From contig CAZSRZ010000086.1 of the NCBI GenBank assembly GCA_964609085.1, positions 1 to 22,522 of the forward strand: 22,522 nucleotides of DNA, given 5' to 3'. The position numbers and the translations under genes are program-made. Shown piece by piece: positions 7,557 to 15,380 of the stretch. The notes under the pieces were generated by a model that ran no database searches, was not told where the DNA came from, and was given only the letters and a program-made list of their open reading frames with translations. Source of the stretch: JANPLG01 sp964609085. GTDB taxonomy: Bacteria > Armatimonadota > SYMT01. How positions within the stretch are numbered: the first letter of the stretch is position 1; each line of letters starts with the position of its first letter.

Positions 7557-8642
7557 CTATGCAGCCCTTGGCTTCTGGAGTCGTTCGCGCAATCGAGAAG
7601 AGAATTCGCGCTTTTCTTGCCGCCGCCACTCCATCGCGAACGCTCGGTAGCACTTCGCGCGCGTCACGGTCTCCTGCGCCAGCACCACGCGGAGGCCTGG
7701 CTTAATGAGCTCGAGACGGTCCCATCCGAGCTGCTCCACCGGGCCGGGGCGCAAGACGTGGGTGAGCGCCAGCCGGATCTCGTCCAGACGCACGTCAGCA
7801 TCGTGCAGGTCCCCCAGCAGTTCCTGGTACTGCTTGATGACGCCGAGGGGTTGCTTGAGCGAGTCCGCGTAGGCGGGAGCGAAAAGCTCCATCGTGTAAC
7901 GCAGCCACTTGGCCGCGATCCGCATATCGTGGAGTTCCACCATCCGCTCGGGGTGGGGGACGTGCTCGGCGAAGCCCATCAGGAACTCGTACCTCTCCAG
8001 AAGGCAGCGCACCGCGGCGCTCCGAAAGGGCTCGCGCGCTGGATCCGGCATTGCAGCAGTGGGGTCGCCGGTGCGACGACGAAGTTCGTGGTCAACAATA
8101 CTCCCCGTATCCAGCCCCACGCGGTAGGCATCCTGGGCACCGTGGATGGTGCGGACAAGCCGGGATGTGAATCGGTCCCGGATCATTTCGTCGAGGTAGG
8201 CGAGCATGGGCTGACGGGCCTTGTCGCGCCGCTCTCGCAGGGCGCCGATCAGATAAGCGATGCCGGTGCGGGCGGGTTCCTCGTCCCAGCGCTCCAGCTT
8301 CTGGAACCAATCGATGAGCACGTCGAGATCTCGCACGGCACCGAGCATCCGCGTGACCCGGCGCGCTTCACGCGTGAGTCCGCGGAATTCCGGCCCCGGT
8401 ACGCAGTCGTGGAACACGCGGAGAGCCGCGACGAGGCGTCGCGAGCCGACACGCATGTCGTGGACGCCCTCGATGTCCACCCCCTCGCGCACCCGGTCGA
8501 CCGGGGACAGCAGTCCGTCCACCCGCTCCTCGATGGCCCGTAATCCCCAGCGCCAGAGCGGATCATCCACAGCGGGAGCGGCAGTCGCCGGAGAGAGTAC
8601 TTGGTGTGACAAGGGCAGGCCCGGGTAGGATCGAGGACGCAC
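7557..8642 (-). CDS. CHAD domain protein (polyphosphate-binding fold)
   Basis: The 361-residue all-helical product has the CHAD pattern of conserved His and basic residues: GVHDMRVGSRRLVAALRVF (59-77), LGAVRDLDVLIDWF in the first half, then LHDMRIAAKWLRYTMELF and YQELLGDLHDADVRLDEI in the second. CHAD domains bind inorganic polyphosphate through these basic helices and are found in polyphosphate granule proteins and next to polyphosphate enzymes. The neighbour ppx supports that role here. The start is a GTG with no Shine-Dalgarno; a promoter at 8650-8678 puts the transcript start almost on it. A second GTG at codon 25 is possible and would not touch the domain. No fused CYTH/adenylate cyclase-type domain is present. 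Confidence 0.93.
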   Translation of the reverse strand: MRPRSYPGLPLSHQVLSPATAAPAVDDPLWRWGLRAIEERVDGLLSPVDRVREGVDIEGVHDMRVGSRRLVAALRVFHDCVPGPEFRGLTREARRVTRMLGAVRDLDVLIDWFQKLERWDEEPARTGIAYLIGALRERRDKARQPMLAYLDEMIRDRFTSRLVRTIHGAQDAYRVGLDTGSIVDHELRRRTGDPTAAMPDPAREPFRSAAVRCLLERYEFLMGFAEHVPHPERMVELHDMRIAAKWLRYTMELFAPAYADSLKQPLGVIKQYQELLGDLHDADVRLDEIRLALTHVLRPGPVEQLGWDRLELIKPGLRVVLAQETVTRAKCYRAFAMEWRRQEKREFSSRLRERLQKPRAA

Positions 8643-8649
8643 TCCACTT

Positions 8650-8678
8650 ATCTTACCCGTGGACTCAGTGGGTGTCAG
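8650..8678 (-). promoter_or_regulatory. sigma70-type promoter of the CHAD-HhH-ppx operon
   Basis: On the minus strand CTGACA (8678-8673) is followed after exactly 17 nt by TAAGAT (8655-8650). Both differ from consensus by one or two bases. The expected transcription start, about 7 nt beyond the -10 box, is at 8643 or so, adjacent to the GTG at 8642, which implies a leaderless mRNA. Confidence 0.6.
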
Positions 8679-8746
8679 CCAGGGATACCACGTCCTTCAT
8701 ACCGCGATGCAGATTACTCATACGCGAGCCGGGGGAGTCCCGTGCC

Positions 8747-9724
8747 TCAAGTCCCGGGGGTCCAGATCACGGCCCGCACCTCTCCGAACTCCATCGGAAG
8801 TTTGGACCAGCAATCCCCGCCGTCCAGCGTGCGGTAGAGCTGGCCGGAGACACTGCTCACGTACGCCCGACGAGGATCAGCCGCATTTGCTGCGATCGAC
8901 CACACGGTGCTGTTGGTCACCTGCGGCAGCCCCAATCGCTCCCAGGTCTCCCCGCCATCCGCCGTGCGGAAGAGACCACCCTGGTTTCCTGGAGGTCCGT
9001 TCCCCGCTCCGACCCATACCGCTCCCGGCAGCATCGGGTCGGGAGCGCAGGCCCGCGAGTAGCGCCACGGCAGGTGATGCGAAACGCCGAGAGGCTGCCA
9101 TGTCTCGCCGCCGTCCTCGCTGCGGTTGACGTCGTTGTTGGTGGTGGCGATGAGAATCGATCTGTCGAGGCGCAGTGGGCAGAGCCCATGAACGTCCGGG
9201 CTGGAGAGGCCCTCACCCAGCTCTTCCCATGTCTCGCCGCCGTCCCGGCTCCTCCGCAGCCCGCCGATCTCGACGCTGGCGTACAGCGTTCCGTCCACGG
9301 AGTCCACGGCAATGCAGGTAACGCGAGGCGTCAGGGGAGCGCCGTTGACGCACCGATCCGGCATCCGGGCCGGCAGTTCCCGCCAGGTGGCGCCGCCATC
9401 GTCGGAACGAAAGAGGGCGGCCGGGCAGCTCCCTGCGAACACGGTGTCAGGATTTGCCGGATGCCGCTTGAGGCACCAGACCTGCCGTCCGTCCAACCCG
9501 GAAACGACCGGCCGCCAGGTGTCGGCACCGTCATCGCTTCGGAATAGACCCGTCTCTGTGCCGAGCAGGAGCGAGAGAGGGTCCCTGGGATCCGCGTCGA
9601 CGGCACGGACATCGGACTCGGAGTGGACACCCGCACTCGCTCGCGAGAAGTTGAGACCGCCGTCTGTGCTGCGCCAGAGGCTCTGGCCGATGGTGCCGAC
9701 GTAGACGCGCGTGGAATCAGGCAT
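8747..9724 (-). CDS. Asp-box (BNR) repeat beta-propeller protein
   Basis: The 325-residue product contains seven Asp-box turns of the type S/T-x-D-x-G-x-T-W: RSTDGGLNF (18-26), RSDDGADTW, RSDDGGATW, RSRDGGETW, RSEDGGETW, RTADGGETW and RTLDGGDCW. These are about 45-50 residues apart, so the whole protein is one propeller similar to sortilin/Vps10-like and photosystem-assembly-like (Ycf48) propellers and sialidase-type folds. No signal peptide is evident, so a cytoplasmic location is likely. Sialidase catalytic residues are not recognisable, so I do not call it a glycosidase. The ATG at 9724 is preceded by GGAG at about 9 nt. It is a single gene transcribed away from the GNAT gene. Function unknown. 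Confidence 0.88.
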   Translation of the reverse strand: MPDSTRVYVGTIGQSLWRSTDGGLNFSRASAGVHSESDVRAVDADPRDPLSLLLGTETGLFRSDDGADTWRPVVSGLDGRQVWCLKRHPANPDTVFAGSCPAALFRSDDGGATWRELPARMPDRCVNGAPLTPRVTCIAVDSVDGTLYASVEIGGLRRSRDGGETWEELGEGLSSPDVHGLCPLRLDRSILIATTNNDVNRSEDGGETWQPLGVSHHLPWRYSRACAPDPMLPGAVWVGAGNGPPGNQGGLFRTADGGETWERLGLPQVTNSTVWSIAANAADPRRAYVSSVSGQLYRTLDGGDCWSKLPMEFGEVRAVIWTPGT

Positions 9725-9911
9725 GGCAGGGCTCCGGGTGGGGGTCGCGCAATGGTTCAGCGCGGGACACGGGCCGCCCTCCGTGCCGGTCGCCCTTCGG
9801 CAACGTCATGGTCTATAGTAGCTGCAGGTTAAGGCTCGGTCCCGGCGGGGACCGCCCACTAAACTCTCCCGCACCGCGCCGGATGCGGCTACGGCCGCGG
9901 CTCGTCGAGTC
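9725..9911. promoter_or_regulatory. divergent intergenic region with leader hairpin
   Basis: This gap separates the propeller gene (leftward) and the acetyltransferase gene (rightward). It contains a -10-like TATAGT on the plus strand (9814-9819) without a convincing -35 element, and a perfect 7-bp inverted repeat CGGTCCC-GGCG-GGGACCG (9837-9854), which would lie in the 5' leader of the acetyltransferase mRNA. The hairpin has no U tract, so it is not a standard terminator. Confidence 0.35.
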
Positions 9912-10580
9912 ATGTTTTTGTTTCGCCGAAACACGCCCGTATCGGAACCGGGCAGGTCGCAGGATGGCTGGGTGGCGGAAGGCCGCCAGACCCGCCTGCG
10001 GGTCTTCCGCAGAGAGGACCTCGACCGCTGGAGCACATGGCCGCGCCATGCGGACCCCCTCTTCGACGGCTACAACCCTCCCAACCTGGACGAACGTCAG
10101 CGGGACGAGTATTTCCGCAATCTTTTCCGGGCGGGTCACACGCGACAGTTCGCGGTCTATGACTTGCAGTTCGCTTTTGTTGGAAGGATTTCGCTTCGCG
10201 AGATCGATTCCGCCCTGCGCAGCGCCGTTTTGGGCGTGTCTTTCCATCCGGGGCGGCTCGGGCAGGGCTTGGGGACGGACGCCCTCACCGCGTTCCTGGA
10301 GTATTACTTCGGCTCGCTCGACATGCGGGTGCTGGTCCTCGACGTGGCGGCGTTCAACCTCCGGGCTCGCCGCGTCTACGAGAATCTTGGGTTCAGCGAG
10401 CGGGGAAGACGGTGGGGAGAGGCCCAACTCGATACCGCCGGCATCTACTCGAGTTCGCGCCGATTGGAACTCCGTCGCTACTTCCGCCACGAGAACGGTC
10501 TCATTCGGCCGCTGCTGCTCGACATGCAGATCACCCGCGACGAGTGGCGTGCACATCGTTCTCCGCGGCTGGCTGGATGA
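9912..10580 (+). CDS. GNAT family N-acetyltransferase (RimJ/RimL-like)
   Basis: The 222-residue product carries the acetyl-CoA binding motif of GNAT enzymes in LGVSFHPGRLGQGLGTDAL (107-125), where QGLGTD is the pyrophosphate loop, followed by LVLDVAAFNLRARRVYENLG (141-160), typical of the RimJ/RimL branch that acetylates N-terminal amines or small molecules. The amino-terminal part (21-60) holds the usual LRVFRREDLDRW strand-helix. The ATG at 9912 is the first; no strong Shine-Dalgarno is visible. Its stop overlaps the start of the CPBP protease gene (ATGA at 10577), so the two are co-translated. The acceptor substrate cannot be predicted. Confidence 0.9.
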   Translation: MFLFRRNTPVSEPGRSQDGWVAEGRQTRLRVFRREDLDRWSTWPRHADPLFDGYNPPNLDERQRDEYFRNLFRAGHTRQFAVYDLQFAFVGRISLREIDSALRSAVLGVSFHPGRLGQGLGTDALTAFLEYYFGSLDMRVLVLDVAAFNLRARRVYENLGFSERGRRWGEAQLDTAGIYSSSRRLELRRYFRHENGLIRPLLLDMQITRDEWRAHRSPRLAG

Positions 10581-12130
10581 TCCCGCCTCCCGATGGGCTG
10601 GCACTTCCCTGGGTGCTTGCGGCGGCGGGCACGGACCTGCTGCTGATCGGACGCATCGCCGTCGCCGCGGCGTTACTCCCCCTGCTCTACCTCGTGTTAC
10701 GTCGCGAAGGGCAGTCATTTCGCGAGGATCTCCCACGTCGTTTACTCTTCGCGGTGATGGGCGCCGTTGTGTTCATCGGTGCCACCCAGCGCCTCGAGCC
10801 TGACCGGGAGGTTGGCCCATCGTCTCAGGGAGCAGGGTGGCGACGGTTCATGTCTGGCAGTCTGCAATTCCGCTGGAGCTTCATTCCGGCGATGCGCGAC
10901 TCACTGTCGCAGCGCGATCAGCCGACCGAGCCGGCGGAAGAGTTGGCCGCCGGAGCCGACCTGATGGACGGCAACGCCTACTGCGCCCGGTACGCCGGAC
11001 TGGCGTTGGTGCATGCGGGGCGGCTGGAGCGCGGCCGGGAGTATCTCGGGCGATCGGTTGCTCTATTGCAGCGTCAGACGCCAACCCGGGCCGCGGAAGA
11101 GCGCGCTCTCTGGGACGACCTGTACGGTCCGATGCCGCCCTCACCCGGCCAACTGCGGGACGCAGAGGCGGCGATGGCCCGTCTGGAACTGGGATGGATC
11201 GGGCGCGTTGGGCTGGCCGCAGCCTATCGGAGGGGCGGGTCGGAGCCGCCGAAGACACTCTCGGAGCGAATCCGCTCCGAGGCAACCACGTTTTTCGTGA
11301 CCACGCTGATCGCCGGATTTGGAGGGTCGATGGGGATCCCTCAACTGGCATTGATCGTGGTCGTCTGCCTGGCGTTGCTTCACCGGACCGGCGCCCTCAG
11401 GAGCGACCCGAAGGCGCTGCATCCGATCGCTCCCTATCTCTGGGAGAGCTTCATTCTGATGATGGCGCTCGTCCAGTGCGCCCAGTTCCTCCCTGTGCGC
11501 GCGATGCTGGGGTCATCCCAGCCGGCGCCGCAGGCTGTTGCCTTCATCCTGGTGGCCCAGGATCTGATCTACGTGTTGGCACTGGGGTACCTCTGGTGGA
11601 GACTGCGCAGCCAGGGGCTCGGTCTCCGGGAGATTGGTCTCACCGCGGAGGGATTCTGGCCGAATGTCGGCATCGGGCTGGCGGGAGCCGCCGTGATCAT
11701 GACAGCGGGAGTCGCCGTGGGGATGCTCACTGAGCAACTCTCCCGCAAGCTCTTCCCGAGCGTGTCCGAGCCGTTCCACCCGCTGCAGGGGATGGTCGCA
11801 TTCAGCGGGAGCCCGCTGATACGTGCGGCGCTTCTGGCCTCGGCGGCGGTCGGGGCGCCGCTGTTCGAGGAGATCTTTTTCCGCGGCGTGCTCTACGGAG
11901 CAGTACGACGCCGTGCAGGCGTGGTCGCCGCCCTGGCAACCTCTTCGGCCATCTTCGCGGCGCTGCACCCACAGCTCCCGCTCGGATTCTTGCCCCTGAT
12001 GACCATGGGGCTCGGCTTCTCCCTGCTCTACGAGTGGCGGCGGAGCCTGCTTCCAGCTATTGTCGCGCACGCGTGCAACAACGGCTTCATCGTGCTGATG
12101 TTGAATCTCGTCTTTCCGATCGGCCGCTGA
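10577..12130 (+). CDS. CPBP family intramembrane metalloprotease (type II CAAX/Abi)
   Basis: The 517-residue membrane protein begins with a hydrophobic N-terminal region (about 8-40 and 55-70), has a soluble segment (about 85-225), then several membrane helices. The C-terminal ABI/CPBP domain shows the metal-binding motifs: EEIFFRG (E431, E432, R436), FAALH (F460, H464) and HACNN (H498, N502), the complete set expected of an active protease of the Rce1 type. Bacterial members process peptides or act in immunity to their own bacteriocins; the role here is unknown. The ATG at 10577 overlaps the GNAT stop, so the longer frame to 10412 is rejected. The soluble N-terminal insert with repeated Ala/Glu-rich helices is larger than in the usual 200-300-residue members and may be a TPR-like domain. 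Confidence 0.9.
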   Translation: MIPPPDGLALPWVLAAAGTDLLLIGRIAVAAALLPLLYLVLRREGQSFREDLPRRLLFAVMGAVVFIGATQRLEPDREVGPSSQGAGWRRFMSGSLQFRWSFIPAMRDSLSQRDQPTEPAEELAAGADLMDGNAYCARYAGLALVHAGRLERGREYLGRSVALLQRQTPTRAAEERALWDDLYGPMPPSPGQLRDAEAAMARLELGWIGRVGLAAAYRRGGSEPPKTLSERIRSEATTFFVTTLIAGFGGSMGIPQLALIVVVCLALLHRTGALRSDPKALHPIAPYLWESFILMMALVQCAQFLPVRAMLGSSQPAPQAVAFILVAQDLIYVLALGYLWWRLRSQGLGLREIGLTAEGFWPNVGIGLAGAAVIMTAGVAVGMLTEQLSRKLFPSVSEPFHPLQGMVAFSGSPLIRAALLASAAVGAPLFEEIFFRGVLYGAVRRRAGVVAALATSSAIFAALHPQLPLGFLPLMTMGLGFSLLYEWRRSLLPAIVAHACNNGFIVLMLNLVFPIGR

Positions 12131-12140
12131 GGGTCAGCGG
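12124..12140 (+). terminator. hairpin at the end of the CPBP gene
   Basis: CCGCTGA-GGG-TCAGCGG forms a perfect 7-bp stem that overlaps the stop codon of the protease gene. There is no U run after it, so it would be an unusual or weak terminator, or an mRNA end-protecting structure. Confidence 0.35.
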
Positions 12141-12153
12141 ACAGCAGGAAGGA

Positions 12154-12170
12154 TAAGATAAGGTGCGTCG
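12154..12170 (+). promoter_or_regulatory. candidate -10 element before the NYN RNase gene
   Basis: TAAGATAAG followed closely by GTGCGTC repeats the arrangement found at the CHAD promoter on the opposite strand (8658-8635). TAAGAT fits a -10 box, but the -35 position (GGGTCA) is poor. The transcript would have a leader of about 145 nt before the ATG at 12308. Confidence 0.3.
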
Positions 12171-12307
12171 ATTCCCGGCGTCGTGCAGCAGTGGATCTTT
12201 CGATCTTCCGCTCGCGGCGCTCCATCCGCGTTTAGTCGCGTGGCCCGATCGGAACCAGGAGCCGGTCAGCGGGAATCGAATCTGCAAACTCACGATAGAG
12301 GGAAAAA

Positions 12308-13987
12308 ATGGAAAAGCGCATTGCGCTGTTCATCGACTTCGAGAACATCGCGCGAGGTGTTCGGCTGCGTCACCCCGAGGAGCGCGTCGACCTTCGTTCG
12401 ATCCTCGACCAGCTCGAAGAACAGGGGCGCCTGCTTGTCAAACGTGCCTACGGAGACTGGGGCCACTTCAAGGACTACCGTAGCGACCTGCTGCAGAACG
12501 GCATCGAGCCAGTGCAGGTCTTCGCCGCCCTCCGGGAGCGGGAGGGCTGGAAGAACGGTGCCGACATTCGCATCGCCATCGACGCCGTCGAGACCGCCTA
12601 CCGGTTTCCCGAGATCACGGACTTCGTCATCGTCTCGGGCGATAGCGACTTCCTGTCGCTGGTAACGAGGCTGCGCGAGAACGGCAAGACTGTGTGGGGT
12701 GTGGGGCTCCGCTCGGCCAGCAGCCAGTATCTCATGAAGAGCTGCGACCACTTCCTCGTGTACGAGGAGATCGTCGATTGGCTCAACTCCGAGCCGGGCG
12801 AAGAAGGCGGGAAGCGCGACTCGCGTGCCCTGCTGCTTGCAACGGTGCGTCGGATGTCGGACAGGCAGGGACTGCCCGGGATGCCTCCGCCGGGGACGCC
12901 GCTGAAAGTCGGTGCGGTGGCGGCCGCTATGCGCCGGATGGACCCGGGTTGGGACGAGCGGTTCGAGGGGTATCCCAGCTTTCTGGATATGGTCCGCGCC
13001 CATGAGGACCTGTTCCTCCTGGGGCAGCCACTGGAAGGATCGGAGTTCTTCCTCGCCGAGCGAGGAACACTCGCCGAGGTGAACCTCCGCCGGATGCTGG
13101 ACGCGCGACTTCCGTCCGCCAACGGTACCGAGTCCGAGGAGCCGTCCGCGGCACCGACCTTGAGCACCGAAGAGTTGATCGCAGCCATCCGATTGGCGGC
13201 GCGCGAACTTCAGGGTGCCGGCTCCGATCCGGAAACCCCCCAGCACAGCCCGGTTCGCTCCGGGGTGCTTCGGGCCCGGTTGCAGCAAAGCTATCCGGGT
13301 TTCCACGAGCGACAGTATGGATACTCCAGCTTCGTGGATCTTGTCTTGAGCCTGAAAGAGAACTTCCGCACGGTGCGGGCCGACGCCCGGGATCCACTGG
13401 TGGCCGAGTGTGGTAGCCCGGCGGAGCAGCAAGTGCTCTCCCTCCCGGAGGCCACTTCGGGCGGCTACGCGTCGAACTGGGCTCCGACTCCGGCGCAGTC
13501 CTACCTCGGAGTCCTCCGTCAACGAAGGATCCGACACGTGCCGATGGCGGACCGCTACAAGGTGATCCAGACTTTGTGCACCATCTTCGCCGAGGCCCAG
13601 GAGCGCGGAGACGAAATCTCCCTCAAAGACGCGAAAGATCGCCTGCACCAGTGGTTCGAGGCCAACGACCCGGCGGTTCCATGGGACAGTGTGAATAACA
13701 CCGTCTACCATCTCTTCTGGACCTACTGCTTCGAGTTCGGCGAAGCCCCCGAGGATGATGTCCCTCTGTGGGACAGACCCACCCGGATCGCCGGGACAGA
13801 GATCCAGCCCGAGGACGTGATGCGCCGGTGTGATGTCGGCCTGACACGGATGATCTCTGAAAACGTGGGGACGGTTGACCCCCGCGTGATGCTGGAAGTG
13901 CTCGGAGACGGCGCGGAAGACCGTCGCGACTACTTCGAGCAGGTATGCAGCCAGGTCAACCAGCGCTACGCCCTCGGCGCGCGATAG
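12308..13987 (+). CDS. NYN domain ribonuclease with OST-HTH/LOTUS domains
   Basis: The 559-residue product starts with a NYN (PIN-like, LabA/DUF88) domain, residues 4-155: LFIDFENIARG (7-17, D10), ADIRIAIDA (85-93, D86 and D92) and VIVSGDSDF (107-115, D112 and D114) supply the acidic metal-binding cluster of these RNases. Two OST-HTH/LOTUS-type modules follow, about 171-238 (ending in GYPSFLDMVRAHEDLFLL-like sequence) and about 287-358 (GYSSFVDLVLSLKENF). A third helical region, about 372-555, is unrecognised. LOTUS modules bind RNA or protein partners, so this is probably an RNA-cleaving or RNA-handling enzyme. The ATG at 12308 has GAGGG 5 nt upstream. It is monocistronic by its flanks. An open frame on the opposite strand is a shadow of it. 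Confidence 0.9.
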   Translation: MEKRIALFIDFENIARGVRLRHPEERVDLRSILDQLEEQGRLLVKRAYGDWGHFKDYRSDLLQNGIEPVQVFAALREREGWKNGADIRIAIDAVETAYRFPEITDFVIVSGDSDFLSLVTRLRENGKTVWGVGLRSASSQYLMKSCDHFLVYEEIVDWLNSEPGEEGGKRDSRALLLATVRRMSDRQGLPGMPPPGTPLKVGAVAAAMRRMDPGWDERFEGYPSFLDMVRAHEDLFLLGQPLEGSEFFLAERGTLAEVNLRRMLDARLPSANGTESEEPSAAPTLSTEELIAAIRLAARELQGAGSDPETPQHSPVRSGVLRARLQQSYPGFHERQYGYSSFVDLVLSLKENFRTVRADARDPLVAECGSPAEQQVLSLPEATSGGYASNWAPTPAQSYLGVLRQRRIRHVPMADRYKVIQTLCTIFAEAQERGDEISLKDAKDRLHQWFEANDPAVPWDSVNNTVYHLFWTYCFEFGEAPEDDVPLWDRPTRIAGTEIQPEDVMRRCDVGLTRMISENVGTVDPRVMLEVLGDGAEDRRDYFEQVCSQVNQRYALGAR

Positions 13988-14006
13988 CGCCACGCCCAGA
14001 CGACGG

Positions 14007-14056
14007 GCCGCGCGGCGATCCCACGCGCGGCTCCGTCAGGGTGGGGGAGCGGCGGA
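14007..14056 (+). repeat. palindrome plus relative of the 50-bp repeat
   Basis: GCCGCGCG (14007-14014) and CGCGCGGC (14024-14031) make a perfect 8-bp stem with a 9-nt loop just after the NYN gene. The right arm runs into CGCGCGGCTCCGTCAGG (14024-14040), which matches the core of the repeats at 304 and 2395 at 16 of 17 positions, and the following G-rich part is also similar. It may be a dispersed REP-like intergenic element. There is no U tract for a terminator. Confidence 0.5.
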
Positions 14057-14231
14057 TACGGCGCGGTCGGTGCGCGCCGTCGGCGCCGTCGGCCTCCCAC
14101 GGATCGTCGGGACTGGACACTCGGGTGTGGCTGTCCGAGAATTACCGGCCGGGTCCCTTCGCCCCACCCGTTCGCCGCTCCGCCTTGATGATCTTGTGCA
14201 CCACCGCGCTCACTCTTCCCAGGACGTCTGG

Positions 14232-14627
14232 GTGACAGCCTACGACCTCATGCTGCTGGCAGACCCCGGTCCCTCACGAGATCGCGTGATCGCGCTGCTG
14301 TCGAGCCGGACGGACGTGCGCCCGGATCTTGCGGTGGAGAATCGGTACTGGCTGGCAACGAGTGCTGGCGCGGCACAGGTGAACATCGGCACGAAAGATC
14401 CGGTTGAGAGCATCCACGTGGAGTTTGACTTCACGTCCGTGGAGATGCTTCGGGCCGTGGCCGAGGGCTCGCTGGCCATAGCCGGGGAGTTGGGGATGTC
14501 GATCGAGGATGTTCAGTGGGGACACGCCCTGCATGCCGGAAACCTTGAGGAACTGATCCGGTCCATCTCTCCCAGGGCAGCCGCCCCGGCTCCAGCGCCG
14601 CAGCGGCCGCGGTGGAAGCTATGGTGA
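14232..14627 (+). CDS. hypothetical protein
   Basis: I do not recognise the family. The 131-residue product looks like a small alpha/beta protein: YDLMLLADPG at the start, a segment ending VENRYWLATS, strands VNIGTKDPVESIHVEFDF around the middle, a helix VEMLRAVAEGSLAIAGELGM and a Pro/Ala-rich tail. The GTG at 14232 is chosen because AGGA lies 8 nt upstream and the frame open from 14070 encodes a non-protein-like stretch in the intergenic region. The next gene overlaps its end, so the two probably form an operon. Possible small immunity-type or adaptor protein, but that is a guess from size. Confidence 0.7.
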   Translation: MTAYDLMLLADPGPSRDRVIALLSSRTDVRPDLAVENRYWLATSAGAAQVNIGTKDPVESIHVEFDFTSVEMLRAVAEGSLAIAGELGMSIEDVQWGHALHAGNLEELIRSISPRAAAPAPAPQRPRWKLW

Positions 14628-15310
14628 CGGGACCCGGACCGCGAATGAACGAAGAAATCTCCATCCCCGAAGAGATCGTGGGGCTGGATTACCACTTCTT
14701 GCCCCTGGATAGGCAGTCGGCGATCGACGAAGCCCTGCGGGCGCTGCAGCGGGATAGCCGCCTCGAGTTCCTGCTGGCCGTCTTCCACGTCACGATCAAT
14801 GGGCGGCCCCTCAGTCCCGGCACCCGGCCAACTCGGTCGCTGCTAAACAAGCTCCTCCAGGCTCTTGACCAGGAGGAAGGGGCCGAAATGCTCTACGGGA
14901 GCCCCTACAACGACCTGGGTGCCCGCCGGGGAGAGATGCGATTGGAGTGGTGGGATTTTGATCTGGCCGAGGTACTGCTGGAAACGCGAGGCCTGCGCTC
15001 GGTGAAGGCGTTCTTGCGATATGGCACCGGTCAGGCACCCGGTCGCTCGGCCGAAGAAGCGAAGCGGCTTCATGACCGGCTGCTGCGTGGGCTGGTCGGG
15101 ACTTCTCGCACCACCGCCGTGTGGAGCTGTACCAAGCTCCGACTGTTCACTCCGGACGAGCGACTGGGGAGTTCCGAGCGGATCCGCGACGGCATCTGGC
15201 CGGCGGATGGGGTAAGCCCGTGGTTCCACGGCGTGTTTTGGGACGACCTTATCTTCGTGCTCAACACCGCTGAGAGCACCCTGTGCGTGCTGGCCATCAC
15301 CTCAGGCTAG
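14621..15310 (+). CDS. hypothetical protein
   Basis: No family recognised. The 229-residue product is soluble and acidic in its first third (about 9-20), with helices DRQSAIDEALRALQRDSRLE and TRSLLNKLLQALDQEEGAE, a central block MRLEWWDFDLAEVLLETRGL and a strand-rich C-terminus ending FVLNTAESTLCVLAITSG. The ATG at 14621 overlaps the preceding gene's stop by 7 nt; a second ATG at 14645 is an equal candidate because neither has a strong Shine-Dalgarno. It follows the previous hypothetical gene as a coupled pair, and a CCCGC-CAG-GCGGG hairpin (15321-15333) lies just beyond its stop. Confidence 0.7.
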   Translation: MVTGPGPRMNEEISIPEEIVGLDYHFLPLDRQSAIDEALRALQRDSRLEFLLAVFHVTINGRPLSPGTRPTRSLLNKLLQALDQEEGAEMLYGSPYNDLGARRGEMRLEWWDFDLAEVLLETRGLRSVKAFLRYGTGQAPGRSAEEAKRLHDRLLRGLVGTSRTTAVWSCTKLRLFTPDERLGSSERIRDGIWPADGVSPWFHGVFWDDLIFVLNTAESTLCVLAITSG

Positions 15311-15380
15311 GCCGAGGAGTCCCGCCAGGCGGGTGTAACCCAACGTGCATCAGTCGCCATCTGATTATTCGGAGACGACC

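Noticed and set aside
7537..7653. Longer start for the helix-hairpin-helix gene
   Set aside because: It would overlap the CHAD gene by almost 100 nt, and the ATG at 7536 has a good ribosome binding site.
7617..8543. 308-codon plus-strand open frame opposite the CHAD gene
   Set aside because: Antisense shadow of a well-supported CHAD protein; no protein family pattern.
9813..10736. 307-codon minus-strand frame opposite the acetyltransferase
   Set aside because: The plus-strand frame has the GNAT motif; the opposite frame has none.
12290..13993. 567-codon open frame on the minus strand opposite the NYN RNase gene
   Set aside because: It mirrors the plus-strand gene over nearly its full length and has no recognisable motif, while the plus strand has a clear domain set and ribosome binding site.
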